Positions 29,301 through 37,826 are shown, numbered from the stretch's first letter. The stretch is 64,000 nt of DNA from Sterolibacterium sp. (GCA_028713555.1 JAQTOA010000004.1:1-64000), one strand, 5' to 3'. Program-made: numbers and translations. The notes: a model not told the origin generated them from the letters alone.

Positions 29301-30441
29301 TGTTTTGCAATTCCGTGAGCGATTGCCTGCTCTCTTTCAGTGCTTCTTCGCGTTGCGCCAAGGTTGCCAACAGGTGATTGAAGCCGCCGATGAGTTGGCC
29401 GATTTCGTCGTGACGGGCAATGGGCAGAAGCTGCGGGAGCTGCTTGGAATCTGCTGAAATGGCCAGAGCTTTCGCGGCGTCGAGCATGGGTGAGAGCTGG
29501 CGTCTTAACATCCACCAGGTCAGGACAGCTGCTAGCATGCTTAAGAGAAGCGTGGCCCACAGTATGCGTGACTGCATGTCCTGGACAGGGGTAAAGGCTT
29601 CCGCTGTGGGCAGCATGACGGTCACGTACCAATCCACCACAGGAACGTCCTTAACCGAAGACAACACTTCGACCCCCAACGTGCTGTCATAAATGGCAAA
29701 ACCCGTGTAGCCTCGAATGAAACCGTCATTCCCCGGGTTGCTGCCGGGGGCGGGGAGATATTCAGCGACATTGTTTTTTTCGCTGGCAGCGACTATTTGC
29801 CGGTGCTGCCGATCTATCAGCAGATAGCCGCCAGTTTTGCCGTAAGTGTTTCTCGTAATCCTGTCCAGAAAATTGGGTTTCCGCAGGTCGGTTGCTCCCG
29901 ACAAGGCGCCGATCACTTTGTTCTGAGCATCGTGAATCGGCACTGCCATGATGGAAACCGGAACCCCAAGCTTACTGTCCATGACCGGCAGGCCGACTGT
30001 CGATTTTCCCTCCTTGAGCGCAGTCGCTATGCCGGCAGCGTCCAGGTAATTGACGCCGATTCGTTCAGCCGAATGCGGAATTTCGGCAATCGTGTCGCCG
30101 TCAAGCCGGTGAACCATTATTCCAGCGTTAAATAGAATCTGAAGAATCGGCCGATGTTCCAGAATTGTCTGCAGGGTCGCCGGACTGGCCAGAATGGCCG
30201 GGCTTACACCCTCGGCAACGGTTTCCAGCACTCTCAAGCGGTCGGTCAACCGGTCATTGATCTCCACAGCGATGATGGAGGCCGTGGAGGACTGCTGCTC
30301 ACCCAGTAGGCGTTGCATATTCCCGCGCAGTATCCGGCTGGCGTAGAACGTCAACGACCAGATACCGATCAGGAAAATAGCCAGCGTGGAGAGAGTGATT
30401 CTGGTTTTGACCGAATTCTTCGTGAGGCAGGGCAAAACCAT
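26323..30441 (-). CDS. membrane hybrid sensor histidine kinase (Cache-HAMP-3xPAS-HK-REC-HPt)
   Basis: A 1372-residue sensor. In order: TM1 (about 13-33), a periplasmic Cache-type ligand domain (about 40-290), TM2, HAMP, three PAS domains (about 375-490, 500-615, 630-750), HisKA with NITHELRTPLSAVIGMAG, HATPase with EDTGVGM and GGTGLGLAISRRL, a receiver with LVLMDIQMP, and a C-terminal HPt domain with AAHTLKGRMGLLG. It can run a full internal phosphorelay whose HPt would charge the two downstream receivers. The ligand is unknown. Confidence 0.93.
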   Translation of the reverse strand: MVLPCLTKNSVKTRITLSTLAIFLIGIWSLTFYASRILRGNMQRLLGEQQSSTASIIAVEINDRLTDRLRVLETVAEGVSPAILASPATLQTILEHRPILQILFNAGIMVHRLDGDTIAEIPHSAERIGVNYLDAAGIATALKEGKSTVGLPVMDSKLGVPVSIMAVPIHDAQNKVIGALSGATDLRKPNFLDRITRNTYGKTGGYLLIDRQHRQIVAASEKNNVAEYLPAPGSNPGNDGFIRGYTGFAIYDSTLGVEVLSSVKDVPVVDWYVTVMLPTAEAFTPVQDMQSRILWATLLLSMLAAVLTWWMLRRQLSPMLDAAKALAISADSKQLPQLLPIARHDEIGQLIGGFNHLLATLAQREEALKESRQSLTELQNIAGLGNYVLDFPTGLWKSSDVCDRIFGIDEAYERSVEGWLALVHPDDRAMMTDYFSDKLLAKDWSLDKTHRITRHNDQAERWVRTLARLEFDDQGQPLKILCTIQDITELKQEEERTRQLLRENQSILSNAMVGIVYLKHRRIVSCNRRFEEIFKYEPGELLGASTEQLSDTRENFLRLGERNYKSLAETGTCNAESLVRHKDGSLFWGAVSGCAIDPAHPDDGSIWVYADISERRKAEQESAKLLQAIERSPVSITITNLDGVIEYVNLGFTQITGYIRDEVIGQTPRILKSKYTSRATHQELWRTLREGNIWRGILCNQCKNGDMIWADTSISPIFNTADEITNFVAIHEDVTKRKLLEQQLEKHQLELEHIVSQRTAELREALEAAKLADRTKDEFLANITHELRTPLSAVIGMAGLARGISTESRQRDYLDKITTAGKHLNRIINDLLDLSKIAAGHMTFETRTFSLRGLILRGNSVMTHRAAEKGLELVGTLDDAVPDVLLGDEHRLEQILFNLIGNAIKFTPTGRVSVRVSMHAREENRVCLDIEVEDTGVGMRPEDLDRLFKPFSQVDATVSRKYGGTGLGLAISRRLVEMMDGDISVTSREGIGTTFRARLWLGLGDAADLPLVEEEKREQPKVWYQDASILVVDDQPFNRDVVQGLLAAVGISPQLAENGQEAFEIPLGGTQAFDLVLMDIQMPIMDGLTATRAIRKIDGLAQLPIVAMTAHTMTHEIEKTGEAGMNDHIGKPFNEASFYAVLRKWLPHAKQCQQTTAAESPLPVDEFPSLRGIDTCAGLDLLQGDAARYRHWLRDFIAEAPATLLQIRQALNFGQTEPASIAAHTLKGRMGLLGMKELHAIAAALETVIDDAEPADELLLRLEQDVATMCAEIQTVLGDAERGPPVAIPLPDQLPPGLPSASVMQLIASLHAGDSDCDRFIANCLVELKGTAWESRLQQALIHANNFDFAAASRLLSADPQEPAQGDKQWKA

Positions 30442-30657
30442 GCAGATATCCTATTCGAGAAATGCCGTTGGGCTAATAGCGGGGAATCGCCATAATATTA
30501 CTACGGTTTTTGTTTGCGGCGCCGTTCCGCGTCATTACCCCGCTTGCTTTTGAATATACAATCCATGCTTGGCATGCAAGTCCATGTTGTGCCGATGATT
30601 CTGAAATTGGCTCCCATGTTAAATGCCGCTCGCTGACACTCACGGTCATCAGAAACT

Positions 30658-31557
30658 ATGCATATGGATTATCCTGTCCGCTATGTCGATCCGGTATTTC
30701 GCCCGCCGAGCGAGGCGGAATCGCTGATATTGCCGGTGACCGACGGTTGTTCGTGGAACCAATGTGCTTTTTGCGAAATGTACACCGAACCGCAAAAGCG
30801 CTTTCGCGCAAGGGGCGAGGAGGAAGTGCTGGAAAGTATCCGTCGCTGCGGCGACGAGTTGGGCGATCAGGTGAGGCGCGTCTTCCTGGCGGATGGTGAC
30901 CCACTGGTGCTGTCGACACGACGACTGATCAATATTCTTTCCACCATCGAAAAGCACTTGCCAAAGGCCCACCGTGTTTCCAGTTACTGTCTGCCTCGCA
31001 ACCTGCGCAGGAAGTCGGTGGCCGAACTCAAGGAATTGGCCGATGCGGGCCTGGCGTTGGTGTACGTGGGCGCAGAATCCGGTGACGATGAAGTGCTGAC
31101 TAAAATAAATAAGGGCGAAACCTTCGCATCGACCTTGGCGGCATTGGACAAACTGCTTGCTGCCGGCATACACCGCTCGTTAATGATCCTCAATGGGTTG
31201 GGTGGTCAGGTTTTTTCCAACCAGCACGCCGAAAATTCAGCCAGACTCGTCAATGCAGCACAACCCGAATATTTATCCACGCTGGTGCTGAATTTTCCAA
31301 GAGGGGAAGCACGCTTTCGCAGCGCATTTCCTGAGTGGCAGCAGGTGCCCTTACTTGGTCTGTTCGGCGAGATGGAGCGATTCCTGTCCCGGCTTGAATT
31401 GCGCCGGACGGTTTTTCGCAGCGACCATGTTTCAAACCGTCTGGTTCTGAAAGGAAGTTTGAATTCCGACAAGCAGAAGCTACTGGAGAAGATCCGTAAT
31501 GCCATCGAATGTCCAGATGCCGCGCCATTGAGATCGGTGTGGCGAGGAGGGCTTTGA
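30658..31557 (+). CDS. radical SAM protein of unknown function
   Basis: A 299-residue protein whose N-terminus carries the Fe-S motif CSWNQCAFC (spacing CX4CX2C rather than the canonical CX3CX2C), then a TIM-barrel radical SAM core with VFLADGDPL and VYVGAESGDDEVL. No accessory cluster domain is seen. An ATG at 30664 is a possible alternative start. It stands alone upstream of two tRNAs. Its 5'-deoxyadenosine by-product could be recycled by the salvage genes downstream. Confidence 0.85.
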   Translation: MHMDYPVRYVDPVFRPPSEAESLILPVTDGCSWNQCAFCEMYTEPQKRFRARGEEEVLESIRRCGDELGDQVRRVFLADGDPLVLSTRRLINILSTIEKHLPKAHRVSSYCLPRNLRRKSVAELKELADAGLALVYVGAESGDDEVLTKINKGETFASTLAALDKLLAAGIHRSLMILNGLGGQVFSNQHAENSARLVNAAQPEYLSTLVLNFPRGEARFRSAFPEWQQVPLLGLFGEMERFLSRLELRRTVFRSDHVSNRLVLKGSLNSDKQKLLEKIRNAIECPDAAPLRSVWRGGL

Positions 31558-31570
31558 TGGCATATTGGAG

Positions 31571-31599
31571 TAGACGCTACATCGATGTGATGATATGAT
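31571..31599 (+). promoter_or_regulatory. sigma-70 promoter of tRNA-Glu
   Basis: TAGACG at 31571-31576, a 17-base spacer, and TATGAT at 31594-31599, followed by a GC-rich discriminator (CGCGCC). Placed shortly before tRNA-Glu, it looks like a stable-RNA promoter. Confidence 0.6.
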
Positions 31600-31636
31600 T
31601 CGCGCCGCTTTGCAGTTGATGATTTTGATAAGTATT

Positions 31637-31712
31637 GACCCTATCGTCTAGAGGCCTAGGACAATACCCTTTCACGGTATGAACCCGGGTTCGAATCCCG
31701 GTGGGGTCGCCA
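31637..31712 (+). tRNA. tRNA-Glu (anticodon TTC)
   Basis: 76 bases with acceptor GACCCTA, the characteristic D-arm TCGTCTAGAGGCCTAGGA of bacterial glutamate tRNAs, anticodon loop CTTTCAC, T-arm GGGTTCGAATCCC and an encoded CCA. Confidence 0.97.
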
Positions 31713-31721
31713 GTTACACAG

Positions 31722-31749
31722 GGGTTGCCGGAGTCGGGCAGCCCTTTTT
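31722..31749 (+). terminator. candidate terminator between two tRNAs
   Basis: GGGTTGCC at 31722-31729 pairs with GGCAGCCC at 31737-31744 (one G-U pair) and five T follow. It lies 9 bases after tRNA-Glu and 20 bases before tRNA-Asp, so it may attenuate transcription of the second tRNA. Confidence 0.65.
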
Positions 31750-31769
31750 GTTTCAAGCTTGGAACGCCT

Positions 31770-31846
31770 GGAGTGGTAGTTCAGTTGGTTAGAATACCGG
31801 CCTGTCACGCCGGGGGTCGCGGGTTCGAGTCCCGTCCACTCCGCCA
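31770..31846 (+). tRNA. tRNA-Asp (anticodon GTC)
   Basis: 77 bases: acceptor GGAGTGG with CCACTCC, D-arm AGTTCAGTTGGTTAGAAT, anticodon loop CTGTCAC, T-arm CGGGTTCGAGTCCCG and an encoded CCA. No separate promoter fits between it and tRNA-Glu. Confidence 0.97.
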
Positions 31847-32154
31847 ACAATGTCGTAACGCATTGATGTACCATGAAACGATGCGCTTGCGTCGTCAGAG
31901 AATACAAGGTGAGAGCACAAAACGACAGTCCGACCGGACAGTCGATGCCTCGCTTCATCACCCACGCATCCAACGTCCATTTCTCACGGTTTGAGAGGCA
32001 TATGGCTATGCGCGTTGCGCAAGATCGGCATTCATTGAAGCCTGCCAGGCAATCAACAAATGATCTCAATGTAAGCAATAACCTGTTCATATTTTTCAAC
32101 GGACTTTTGATTCATCGCCTGACGCACTGACACACAACCAATAGGAGAGCTTAG
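31847..32154 (+). other. intergenic leader before the salvage cluster
   Basis: About 308 bases between tRNA-Asp and the LsrF-like gene. An 85-codon frame at 31873-32130 lacks a ribosome site and recognisable sequence. The stretch probably carries the promoter of the salvage operon, but I could not fix boxes. TAGGAGAG at 32142-32149 is the ribosome site of the next gene. Confidence 0.5.
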
Positions 32155-32919
32155 ATGGACTGGGGCATGCAAAATCGCATATCGCGCATTATTCCGCGGG
32201 AAACCGGCCGGGCCGTGATGCTGGCGGTCGATCACGGGTATTTTCAGGGTCCGACGACCGGGCTTGAGCGGCCGGGTGAAACTGTTGCGCCGCTGCTTCC
32301 TTATGCCGACTCGCTGATGCTTACGCGCGGCGTGCTGAGGCAGTGCGTCGATGCCACCAACCGCATCCCGATCGTTCTGCGGGTAACGGGAGGCACCAGT
32401 ATCCTGAGCGAGCTTTCCAACGAAGACCTCACGGTTTCGATGGAAGACGCCGTTCGGCTGAATGTTTCGGCTGTGGCCATCTCGATCTTTGTGGGTTCGG
32501 TGAATGAGCGGCAAACGCTGGTGAACCTGGCCAAGCTGGTCGACGAAGGCGAGAAAGTCGGCATGCCGGTCCTGGCGGTGACGGCGGTGGGCCGCGAGAT
32601 GACGCGCGATGCCCGCTACCTTGGGCTGTGCTGCCGGATTGCGGCCGAGCTTGGGGCGCGGATCGTCAAGACCTACTACTGCGATGATTTTGAGGAAGTG
32701 GTGAATGGATGCCCGGTGCCCGTCGTCATTGCCGGGGGGAAGAAGATCGATGAGCGCGCGGCGCTGGAGCTTGCCGACAATGCGATCTCGCGTGGCGCGG
32801 TTGGAGTGGATATGGGCCGGAACATCTTTCAATCGGCCAATCCCGTCGGCATGATTCGCGCCGTGAAGCAGGTGGTCCAGGACAGGAAATCCCCCACCGA
32901 GGCGTTTTGCTTGCTGTGA
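32155..32919 (+). CDS. LsrF-type class I aldolase/thiolase
   Basis: A 254-residue TIM-barrel enzyme very close to E. coli LsrF from its residue of about 33 on: DWGMQNRISRI, VMLAVDHGYFQGPTTGLER, VKTYY, VIAGGKKIDERAALEL and GVDMGRNIFQS. The catalytic Lys should be the one in VKTYY. LsrF acts on a phosphorylated quorum signal, but no other lsr gene is here. The neighbours are mtnP, apt and mtnA, so it may instead cleave a ribulose-1-phosphate made by MtnA. That is inference. Confidence 0.85.
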   Translation: MDWGMQNRISRIIPRETGRAVMLAVDHGYFQGPTTGLERPGETVAPLLPYADSLMLTRGVLRQCVDATNRIPIVLRVTGGTSILSELSNEDLTVSMEDAVRLNVSAVAISIFVGSVNERQTLVNLAKLVDEGEKVGMPVLAVTAVGREMTRDARYLGLCCRIAAELGARIVKTYYCDDFEEVVNGCPVPVVIAGGKKIDERAALELADNAISRGAVGVDMGRNIFQSANPVGMIRAVKQVVQDRKSPTEAFCLL

Positions 32920-33014
32920 TCGTGGATGGCTCGACGCGCCAGACGGTGTTGCAGATCAAGGAATTCGGATTCACAGTGGAAGCGGTTGTAAATGCTGTGG
33001 ACTTCTTGATGTAG
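32916..33014 (+). CDS. candidate 32-residue small protein
   Basis: A GTG at 32916 overlaps the stop of the LsrF-like gene as GTGA, the same coupling used by many genes in this window, and opens 32 codons ending just before mtnP. The peptide (start IVDGSTRQTVLQIKEFG) shows ordinary amphipathic protein-like composition, with no match I recognise. The ribosome site (GAGGCG) is distant. It may be a small protein, a coupling leader, or chance. Confidence 0.3.
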   Translation: MIVDGSTRQTVLQIKEFGFTVEAVVNAVDFLM

Positions 33015-33035
33015 TTGTTATTTTGGAGCATTGGC

Positions 33036-33926
33036 ATGGTGAATCAAGGCAAGCCCAAAATGCTGGGGGTTATTGGCGGCAGCGGTGTTTATGACATTGA
33101 GGGGCTCGGCAACACCTGCTGGCGGAAAGTCTCGTCGCCGTTTGGCGAACCCTCCGACGAGCTGCTATGCGGCGAACTCGACGGTCAGCCACTGGTATTC
33201 CTGCCGCGGCACGGGCGCGGCCACAAGATCCCGCCGTCGGAAATCAACTTCCGCGCGAACATCGACGCCTTAAAGCGGGTTGGTGTCACCGACGTCATTT
33301 CCGTCAGCGCCGTAGGATCGCTGCGCGAGAACTTGCGGCCTGGCATGTTTGTAATCGTCGATCAATTCATCGATCGCACCTTTGCCCGTAACAAGAGCTT
33401 CTTCGGTAATGGTCTGGTGGCCCACGTGTCGATGGCGCACCCGGTGTGCAGTCGCCTCGGCGACCACCTCGCAGCGGCGGCGAAGCAGGCCGGCATTGAA
33501 GCGGCACGCGGCGGCACCTACCTGGTGATGGAAGGCCCGCAATTCTCCAGCCTGGCCGAATCCGAGCTGTACCGCAGCTGGAACTGCGACGTGATCGGCA
33601 TGACCAACATGCCGGAAGCCAAGCTGGCGCGCGAGGCCGAGCTTTGCTACGCGACGGTGGCGATGGTGACCGATTACGATTGCTGGCATCCGCAGCATGA
33701 CGATGTGACGGTCGAAACCATAGTGAAGGTGCTGCTGGGCAATGCCGACAAGGCCCGCGCCCTGGTCAAGGCCGTCGCGCCACTTGCCCTCAACGACCAT
33801 GAGGCAGGCCAATGCGGCTGCCGCACCGCGCTGCAACATGCGCTGATCACCCCACCCGCAGCCCGCGATCCTGAAGCGATCAAGAAGCTTGACGCCGTCG
33901 CCGGCCGCATGCTGACTACTGACTAA
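33036..33926 (+). CDS. mtnP: S-methyl-5'-thioadenosine phosphorylase
   Basis: Phosphorolyses methylthioadenosine (and often 5'-deoxyadenosine) to adenine and a ribose-1-phosphate derivative. The 296 residues show [51 protein letters not shown] and TDYDCWH, where the Asp-containing motif favours 6-aminopurines. The ATG at 33036 has GGAG at 33025-33028. A start 7 codons earlier is possible but lacks a ribosome site. Confidence 0.95.
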   Translation: MVNQGKPKMLGVIGGSGVYDIEGLGNTCWRKVSSPFGEPSDELLCGELDGQPLVFLPRHGRGHKIPPSEINFRANIDALKRVGVTDVISVSAVGSLRENLRPGMFVIVDQFIDRTFARNKSFFGNGLVAHVSMAHPVCSRLGDHLAAAAKQAGIEAARGGTYLVMEGPQFSSLAESELYRSWNCDVIGMTNMPEAKLAREAELCYATVAMVTDYDCWHPQHDDVTVETIVKVLLGNADKARALVKAVAPLALNDHEAGQCGCRTALQHALITPPAARDPEAIKKLDAVAGRMLTTD

Positions 33927-33949
33927 ACACAACCCCTCTGGAGCAGAAA

Positions 33950-34477
33950 ATGCCAATCAAGTCCCGTATCCGAACCGTTCCGCACTACCCCAAGCAGGGG
34001 GTGATGTTCCGTGACATCACCACCCTGCTCAAGGACCCTGTGGGTTTTCGCGTCACCATCAACGAACTGGTGAATCGCTACACCGGCATGAAGATCGACA
34101 CGGTCGTCGGCATCGAAGCGCGCGGATTCATCATCGGTGCCGCGTTGGCCTACCAGCTCGGGGTGGGCTTCGTGCCGATCCGCAAGAAAGGCAAGCTGCC
34201 GGCCGAGACCATAAGCCAGGAATATGACCTTGAATACGGCACCGACCGCATCGAGATCCACGTGGACGCCATCCGCAAGGGGGAAAAGGTGCTGCTGGTC
34301 GACGACCTGATTGCCACCGGCGGGACCGCCGAAGCCGCCGTGAAACTGATCGAGAGCATGGGCGGCAAGATTGTCGAATGCGCCTTTGTCATCGATTTGC
34401 CCGACCTGGGCGGACGCAAGCGGCTGGAAAAGCTCAAGCACAAGGTTTTTGCGCTGAGCGAATTCGAGGGCGACTGA
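33950..34477 (+). CDS. apt: adenine phosphoribosyltransferase
   Basis: Converts adenine and PRPP to AMP. The 175 residues match the family, with the early [28 protein letters not shown], and the PRPP loop [18 protein letters not shown]. Sitting directly after mtnP, it recovers the adenine released there. Confidence 0.97.
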   Translation: MPIKSRIRTVPHYPKQGVMFRDITTLLKDPVGFRVTINELVNRYTGMKIDTVVGIEARGFIIGAALAYQLGVGFVPIRKKGKLPAETISQEYDLEYGTDRIEIHVDAIRKGEKVLLVDDLIATGGTAEAAVKLIESMGGKIVECAFVIDLPDLGGRKRLEKLKHKVFALSEFEGD

Positions 34478-34480
34478 GCG

Positions 34481-35536
34481 ATGGGCGAACACTCGGAAGC
34501 GGTGGAAACCCTGCGCTGGAACAACGGGCGCCTGGAAATGATCGATCAGCGTGTGTTGCCGGCGCGCTTCGAGTACCTGGCGTATACCGATGCCGCCGAG
34601 ATGGCCGAAGGTATACGCAGCATGGTGGTGCGCGGCGCCCCGGCGATCGGCGTCGCCGCAGCCTACGGGGTGGCGCTCGAGGCGATCAAATGGCGTTCCA
34701 CGAGTTCGGGCGAATTTTCCCGGAAGCTGACGCTGGCCTGCGAGGTGCTGGCGGCCAGCCGGCCGACCGCGGTCAATCTGTTCTGGGCCTTGAAGCGTAT
34801 GCAAGGCGTCTGGGAGCAACACGCCAGCCGCCCGGTGGTTGAGATTGCCGATGCCCTGCTGGCCGAGGCGCATGAAGTTCTGGCCGAAGATATCCGCATC
34901 AACCGTCGCATGGGAGCGCATGGTGCGGCATTGCTCAAGGACGGGGCGAGAGTGCTGACGCATTGCAATGCCGGCGCCCTGGCGACTGCGGGGCATGGCA
35001 CGGCGCTGGGCGTGATTCGTTCGGCGGTGGAAGCCGGGAAAAAAATCTCGGTGATTGCCGATGAGACCCGGCCTTTTTTGCAGGGCGCCCGGCTGACCGC
35101 CTGGGAAATGGTGCAGGAGAAGATTCCGGTCACCCTGATTACCGACAACATGTCCGGCTACCTGATGAGCCAGGGGGAGGTCGACGCGGTGGTGGTCGGC
35201 ACCGACCGCGTTGCGGCCAATGGCGATGTGGTCAACAAGATCGGCACCTACATGGTGGCGGTGCTGTCCAAGCGCCATGGCATCCCGTTTTACGTGGCCT
35301 GTCCGCTGTCGACGATAGACCTGAGTATTCCCGAGGGGGCGGCGATTCCCATCGAGGAGCGGCCGGCCAGCGAGGTCACGGGCTTCCGCGATTGCCAATG
35401 GGCAGCCCAGGGGGTGGCCATCCGCAATCCGGCCTTTGACGTCACGCCGGCAGAACTGGTGACGGCACTGATCACCGAAAAAGGCCTCGTCAACCAACCT
35501 AATAGGCAAAAAATCGCCGCACTGTTTAACAGTTAA
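34481..35536 (+). CDS. mtnA: S-methyl-5-thioribose-1-phosphate isomerase
   Basis: Isomerises methylthioribose-1-phosphate to methylthioribulose-1-phosphate. The 351 residues contain VVRGAPAIGVAAAYG, the catalytic Cys in LTHCNAGALATAGHGTALG, and the catalytic Asp in VVVGTDRVAANGDVVNKIGTY. It starts 3 bases after apt. The usual next enzymes MtnB, MtnC, MtnD and the kinase MtnK are not in the window, so the pathway's exit here is open and may be the upstream aldolase. Confidence 0.95.
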   Translation: MGEHSEAVETLRWNNGRLEMIDQRVLPARFEYLAYTDAAEMAEGIRSMVVRGAPAIGVAAAYGVALEAIKWRSTSSGEFSRKLTLACEVLAASRPTAVNLFWALKRMQGVWEQHASRPVVEIADALLAEAHEVLAEDIRINRRMGAHGAALLKDGARVLTHCNAGALATAGHGTALGVIRSAVEAGKKISVIADETRPFLQGARLTAWEMVQEKIPVTLITDNMSGYLMSQGEVDAVVVGTDRVAANGDVVNKIGTYMVAVLSKRHGIPFYVACPLSTIDLSIPEGAAIPIEERPASEVTGFRDCQWAAQGVAIRNPAFDVTPAELVTALITEKGLVNQPNRQKIAALFNS

Positions 35537-35569
35537 GGGGACTCCAGACGACCCTTGCTGCTGGAATGT

Positions 35570-36379
35570 CTATACCACTATGCCGGCGAGTTTCTCGAAC
35601 CAAGCCAATTTCTCGCGTAATCTCACCACTTCGCCGACAATGATTAGCGTCGGTGCTTTCAGCCGGGCGGCGCTGGCCAGTTCGGGCAGCGTGGTTAGCG
35701 TGCCGGTGACGGTGCGCTGGTTGGCGGTGGTGCCCTGCTGCACGATGGCGGCAGGCCAGTCATGGGGCAGGCCGTGGGCGATCAGTTCGTGGCAGAGTGT
35801 CGGCAAACCGTGCAGACCCATGTAGATCACCACGGTCTGGCGTCGTCGCGCCAGTCCCTGCCAGTCCAGCGCCATGCTGCCGTCCTTGAGGTGACCGGTG
35901 ACGAAGACGCAGGCTTGCGAGTATTCGCGATGCGTCAGTGGAATGCCGGCATAGGCGGCGATGCCGGCAGCGGCTGTGACGCCGGGCACGACCTCGAACG
36001 GCACGCCATGTTTCGCCAGGGTTTCGACTTCCTCGCCGCCGCGACCGAAGATATAGGGGTCGCCGCCTTTCAGCCGCACCACGATCTTGCCGCTCTGCGC
36101 CTGTTGTACCAGCAGCAGGTTGATGTCCTCCTGCGGCAAAGTGTGGTTGCCGCGCTGCTTGCCGGCATAGATACGTTCCGTATTGGCTGGCGCCAAGTCG
36201 AGGATGGCTGTGGCCACCAGATGGTCGTAGATAACAACATCGGCTTGCGCCAACAGGCTGGCGGCGCGCACCGTCAAGAGTTCAGGATCGCCGGGGCCGG
36301 CGCCGACCAGATAGACCGTCCCGGCTTGGGCAGGGCGGGGGCGTAGCGGTCGTTCGGAAGAAAACATGGCGCGGTCCAT
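35570..36379 (-). CDS. cobA: uroporphyrinogen-III C-methyltransferase
   Basis: Makes precorrin-2, the precursor of sirohaem, from uroporphyrinogen III and SAM. The 269 residues include [44 protein letters not shown] and [20 protein letters not shown], all typical of SumT. It follows dsrN by 31 bases on the same strand, so it is probably the last gene of the dsr transcript and supplies the DsrAB cofactor. An ATG at 36367 is an alternative start. Confidence 0.93.
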   Translation of the reverse strand: MDRAMFSSERPLRPRPAQAGTVYLVGAGPGDPELLTVRAASLLAQADVVIYDHLVATAILDLAPANTERIYAGKQRGNHTLPQEDINLLLVQQAQSGKIVVRLKGGDPYIFGRGGEEVETLAKHGVPFEVVPGVTAAAGIAAYAGIPLTHREYSQACVFVTGHLKDGSMALDWQGLARRRQTVVIYMGLHGLPTLCHELIAHGLPHDWPAAIVQQGTTANQRTVTGTLTTLPELASAARLKAPTLIIVGEVVRLREKLAWFEKLAGIVV

Positions 36380-36410
36380 TCAGCAGGTTACCTAAAAAGC
36401 GGTGCTGCCT

Positions 36411-37826
36411 TCACTGGCAGCCGCCACTGCGGCAGCCAGAGCTTTCGCTATCCCGCACGCTATGGACAAATTGTACGAACTGCGACGCCCAGTCGCAAGT
36501 CGGCGTACTGCGCAGGTGGGTGTACGAGGCCAGCAGGTTCTTATGGATGATTCCGTCATTCTGGCCGTCGACGCCATGGCCGCGTTGCATGCGATAAGCG
36601 TAGGAGGTCTGCGGAGAAAGATTTTCCACGCTGGAATAATGGAATTCGTGCGCCGCAAGCGCAGCTTCACCGGTCCTGCTTCCTTTCCATTGGCGCAGCC
36701 AAGGGTGTTCCGGATTAGGCAGCAATTTGACGTAGCCACGGCCTACCGGCTTGTCGTGCATGAGAATATCTGCGGCTATCGCGCCGACCATCGGCCGCGT
36801 TTTGCCTTGCCAGGTAATGCTGCGGGCAAGGTACATCAGGCCGCCGCATTCGGCGTAGGTCGGCAGGCCGGATTCGATGGCGGTGTGGATTCCGCTGCGC
36901 AGCGCGGTGTTGGCAGCGAGCGCATCAAGAAAACATTCAGGAAAACCCCCGCCGATAAACAAGCCGTCGGCAGCAGGCAGGCGAGCGTCGCGCAACGTGT
37001 CGAACGGCACCAGTTCGGCACCAGCGGCGGCGAGCGCATTGAGATCGTCGGCGTAGTAAAAACCGAAGGCAGCGTCACGGGCAATCGCAATGCGAACCCG
37101 TGGCTTGCCGAGGATTCTTGCCGGCAGCGGTTGTGGTAGTTGAGCCTGGCTGGCAGTGAGTTCAAGCAGGCGCTCCAGATCGACTTGGGCCGTGATCAGG
37201 CGCGCAATTTCGCCGACCTGCTGTTCTGCCGCGCCGGTTTCATTGGCCGGCATCAGACCCAGGTGGCGTTCGACCAGTTGCAGGCGCGGATCGGATTGCA
37301 CCGCGCCGAGCACCGGCATATCGGTGTAGTGCTCGATAACCGCGCGCAGCTTGGCTTCATGGCGTGATCCGCCGAGTTGGTTGAGGATCACGCCGGCGAT
37401 ATCCAGTTGGCGATCGAAAGCCTGGTAGCCGAGGATCAGCGGGGCGATGCCGCGCGTCATGCCGCGCGCATCGAGTACCAGGACCACCGGCAGGTCGAGC
37501 AGGCGGGCCAGCGCGGCGTTGCTGTTGCTGCCCTGCAAGTCCAGGCCGTCGTAGAGCCCCTTGTTGCCTTCGATCAGGCAAATATCGGCGGCGTGGCCAT
37601 GGCGTGAGAACTGCGCCTGGATTTCAGTGTGTGCGGAAAGGTAGAAATCCAGATTGCGGCAGGCGCGTCCGGCGGCGAGACCGAGCCACAGCGGATCGAT
37701 GTAGTCCGGCCCCTTCTTGAAGGGCTGGACGCAAAGGCCGCGTGCCTTGAATGCGGCAGCCAGGCCGATGCTCAGGGTGGTTTTGCCGGAGGACTTGTGT
37801 GCCGCCGAGATCAGGAAGCGGTGCAT
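36411..37826 (-). CDS. dsrN: DsrN, sirohaem amidase (CobB/CbiA family)
   Basis: A glutamine-dependent amidotransferase of 471 residues: an N-terminal ATP-binding domain (LISAAHKSSGKTTLSIGLA, GPDYIDPLWL) and a C-terminal class I glutaminase domain (FIGGGFPECFLDAL and catalytic Cys in TYAECGGLMYLA). Its position at the end of dsrMKLJOP identifies it as DsrN, which is linked to amidating sirohaem for DsrAB, rather than the cobalamin enzyme. It starts 6 bases after dsrP. Confidence 0.93.
   Translation of the reverse strand: MHRFLISAAHKSSGKTTLSIGLAAAFKARGLCVQPFKKGPDYIDPLWLGLAAGRACRNLDFYLSAHTEIQAQFSRHGHAADICLIEGNKGLYDGLDLQGSNSNAALARLLDLPVVLVLDARGMTRGIAPLILGYQAFDRQLDIAGVILNQLGGSRHEAKLRAVIEHYTDMPVLGAVQSDPRLQLVERHLGLMPANETGAAEQQVGEIARLITAQVDLERLLELTASQAQLPQPLPARILGKPRVRIAIARDAAFGFYYADDLNALAAAGAELVPFDTLRDARLPAADGLFIGGGFPECFLDALAANTALRSGIHTAIESGLPTYAECGGLMYLARSITWQGKTRPMVGAIAADILMHDKPVGRGYVKLLPNPEHPWLRQWKGSRTGEAALAAHEFHYSSVENLSPQTSYAYRMQRGHGVDGQNDGIIHKNLLASYTHLRSTPTCDWASQFVQFVHSVRDSESSGCRSGGCQ

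Noticed and set aside
31873..32130. 85-codon frame after tRNA-Asp
   Set aside because: It has no ribosome site and no recognisable sequence. The minus-strand frames here cross tRNA genes and are also spurious.
33923..35509. 528-codon open frame on the minus strand
   Set aside because: It is antisense to apt and mtnA, whose motifs are intact. The translation is rich in His, Gln and Arg, with no family resemblance.
36392..36739. Alternative frame at the 3' end of dsrN, suspected frameshift
   Set aside because: The main frame stays coherent through the glutaminase domain to its stop, so no frameshift is needed.
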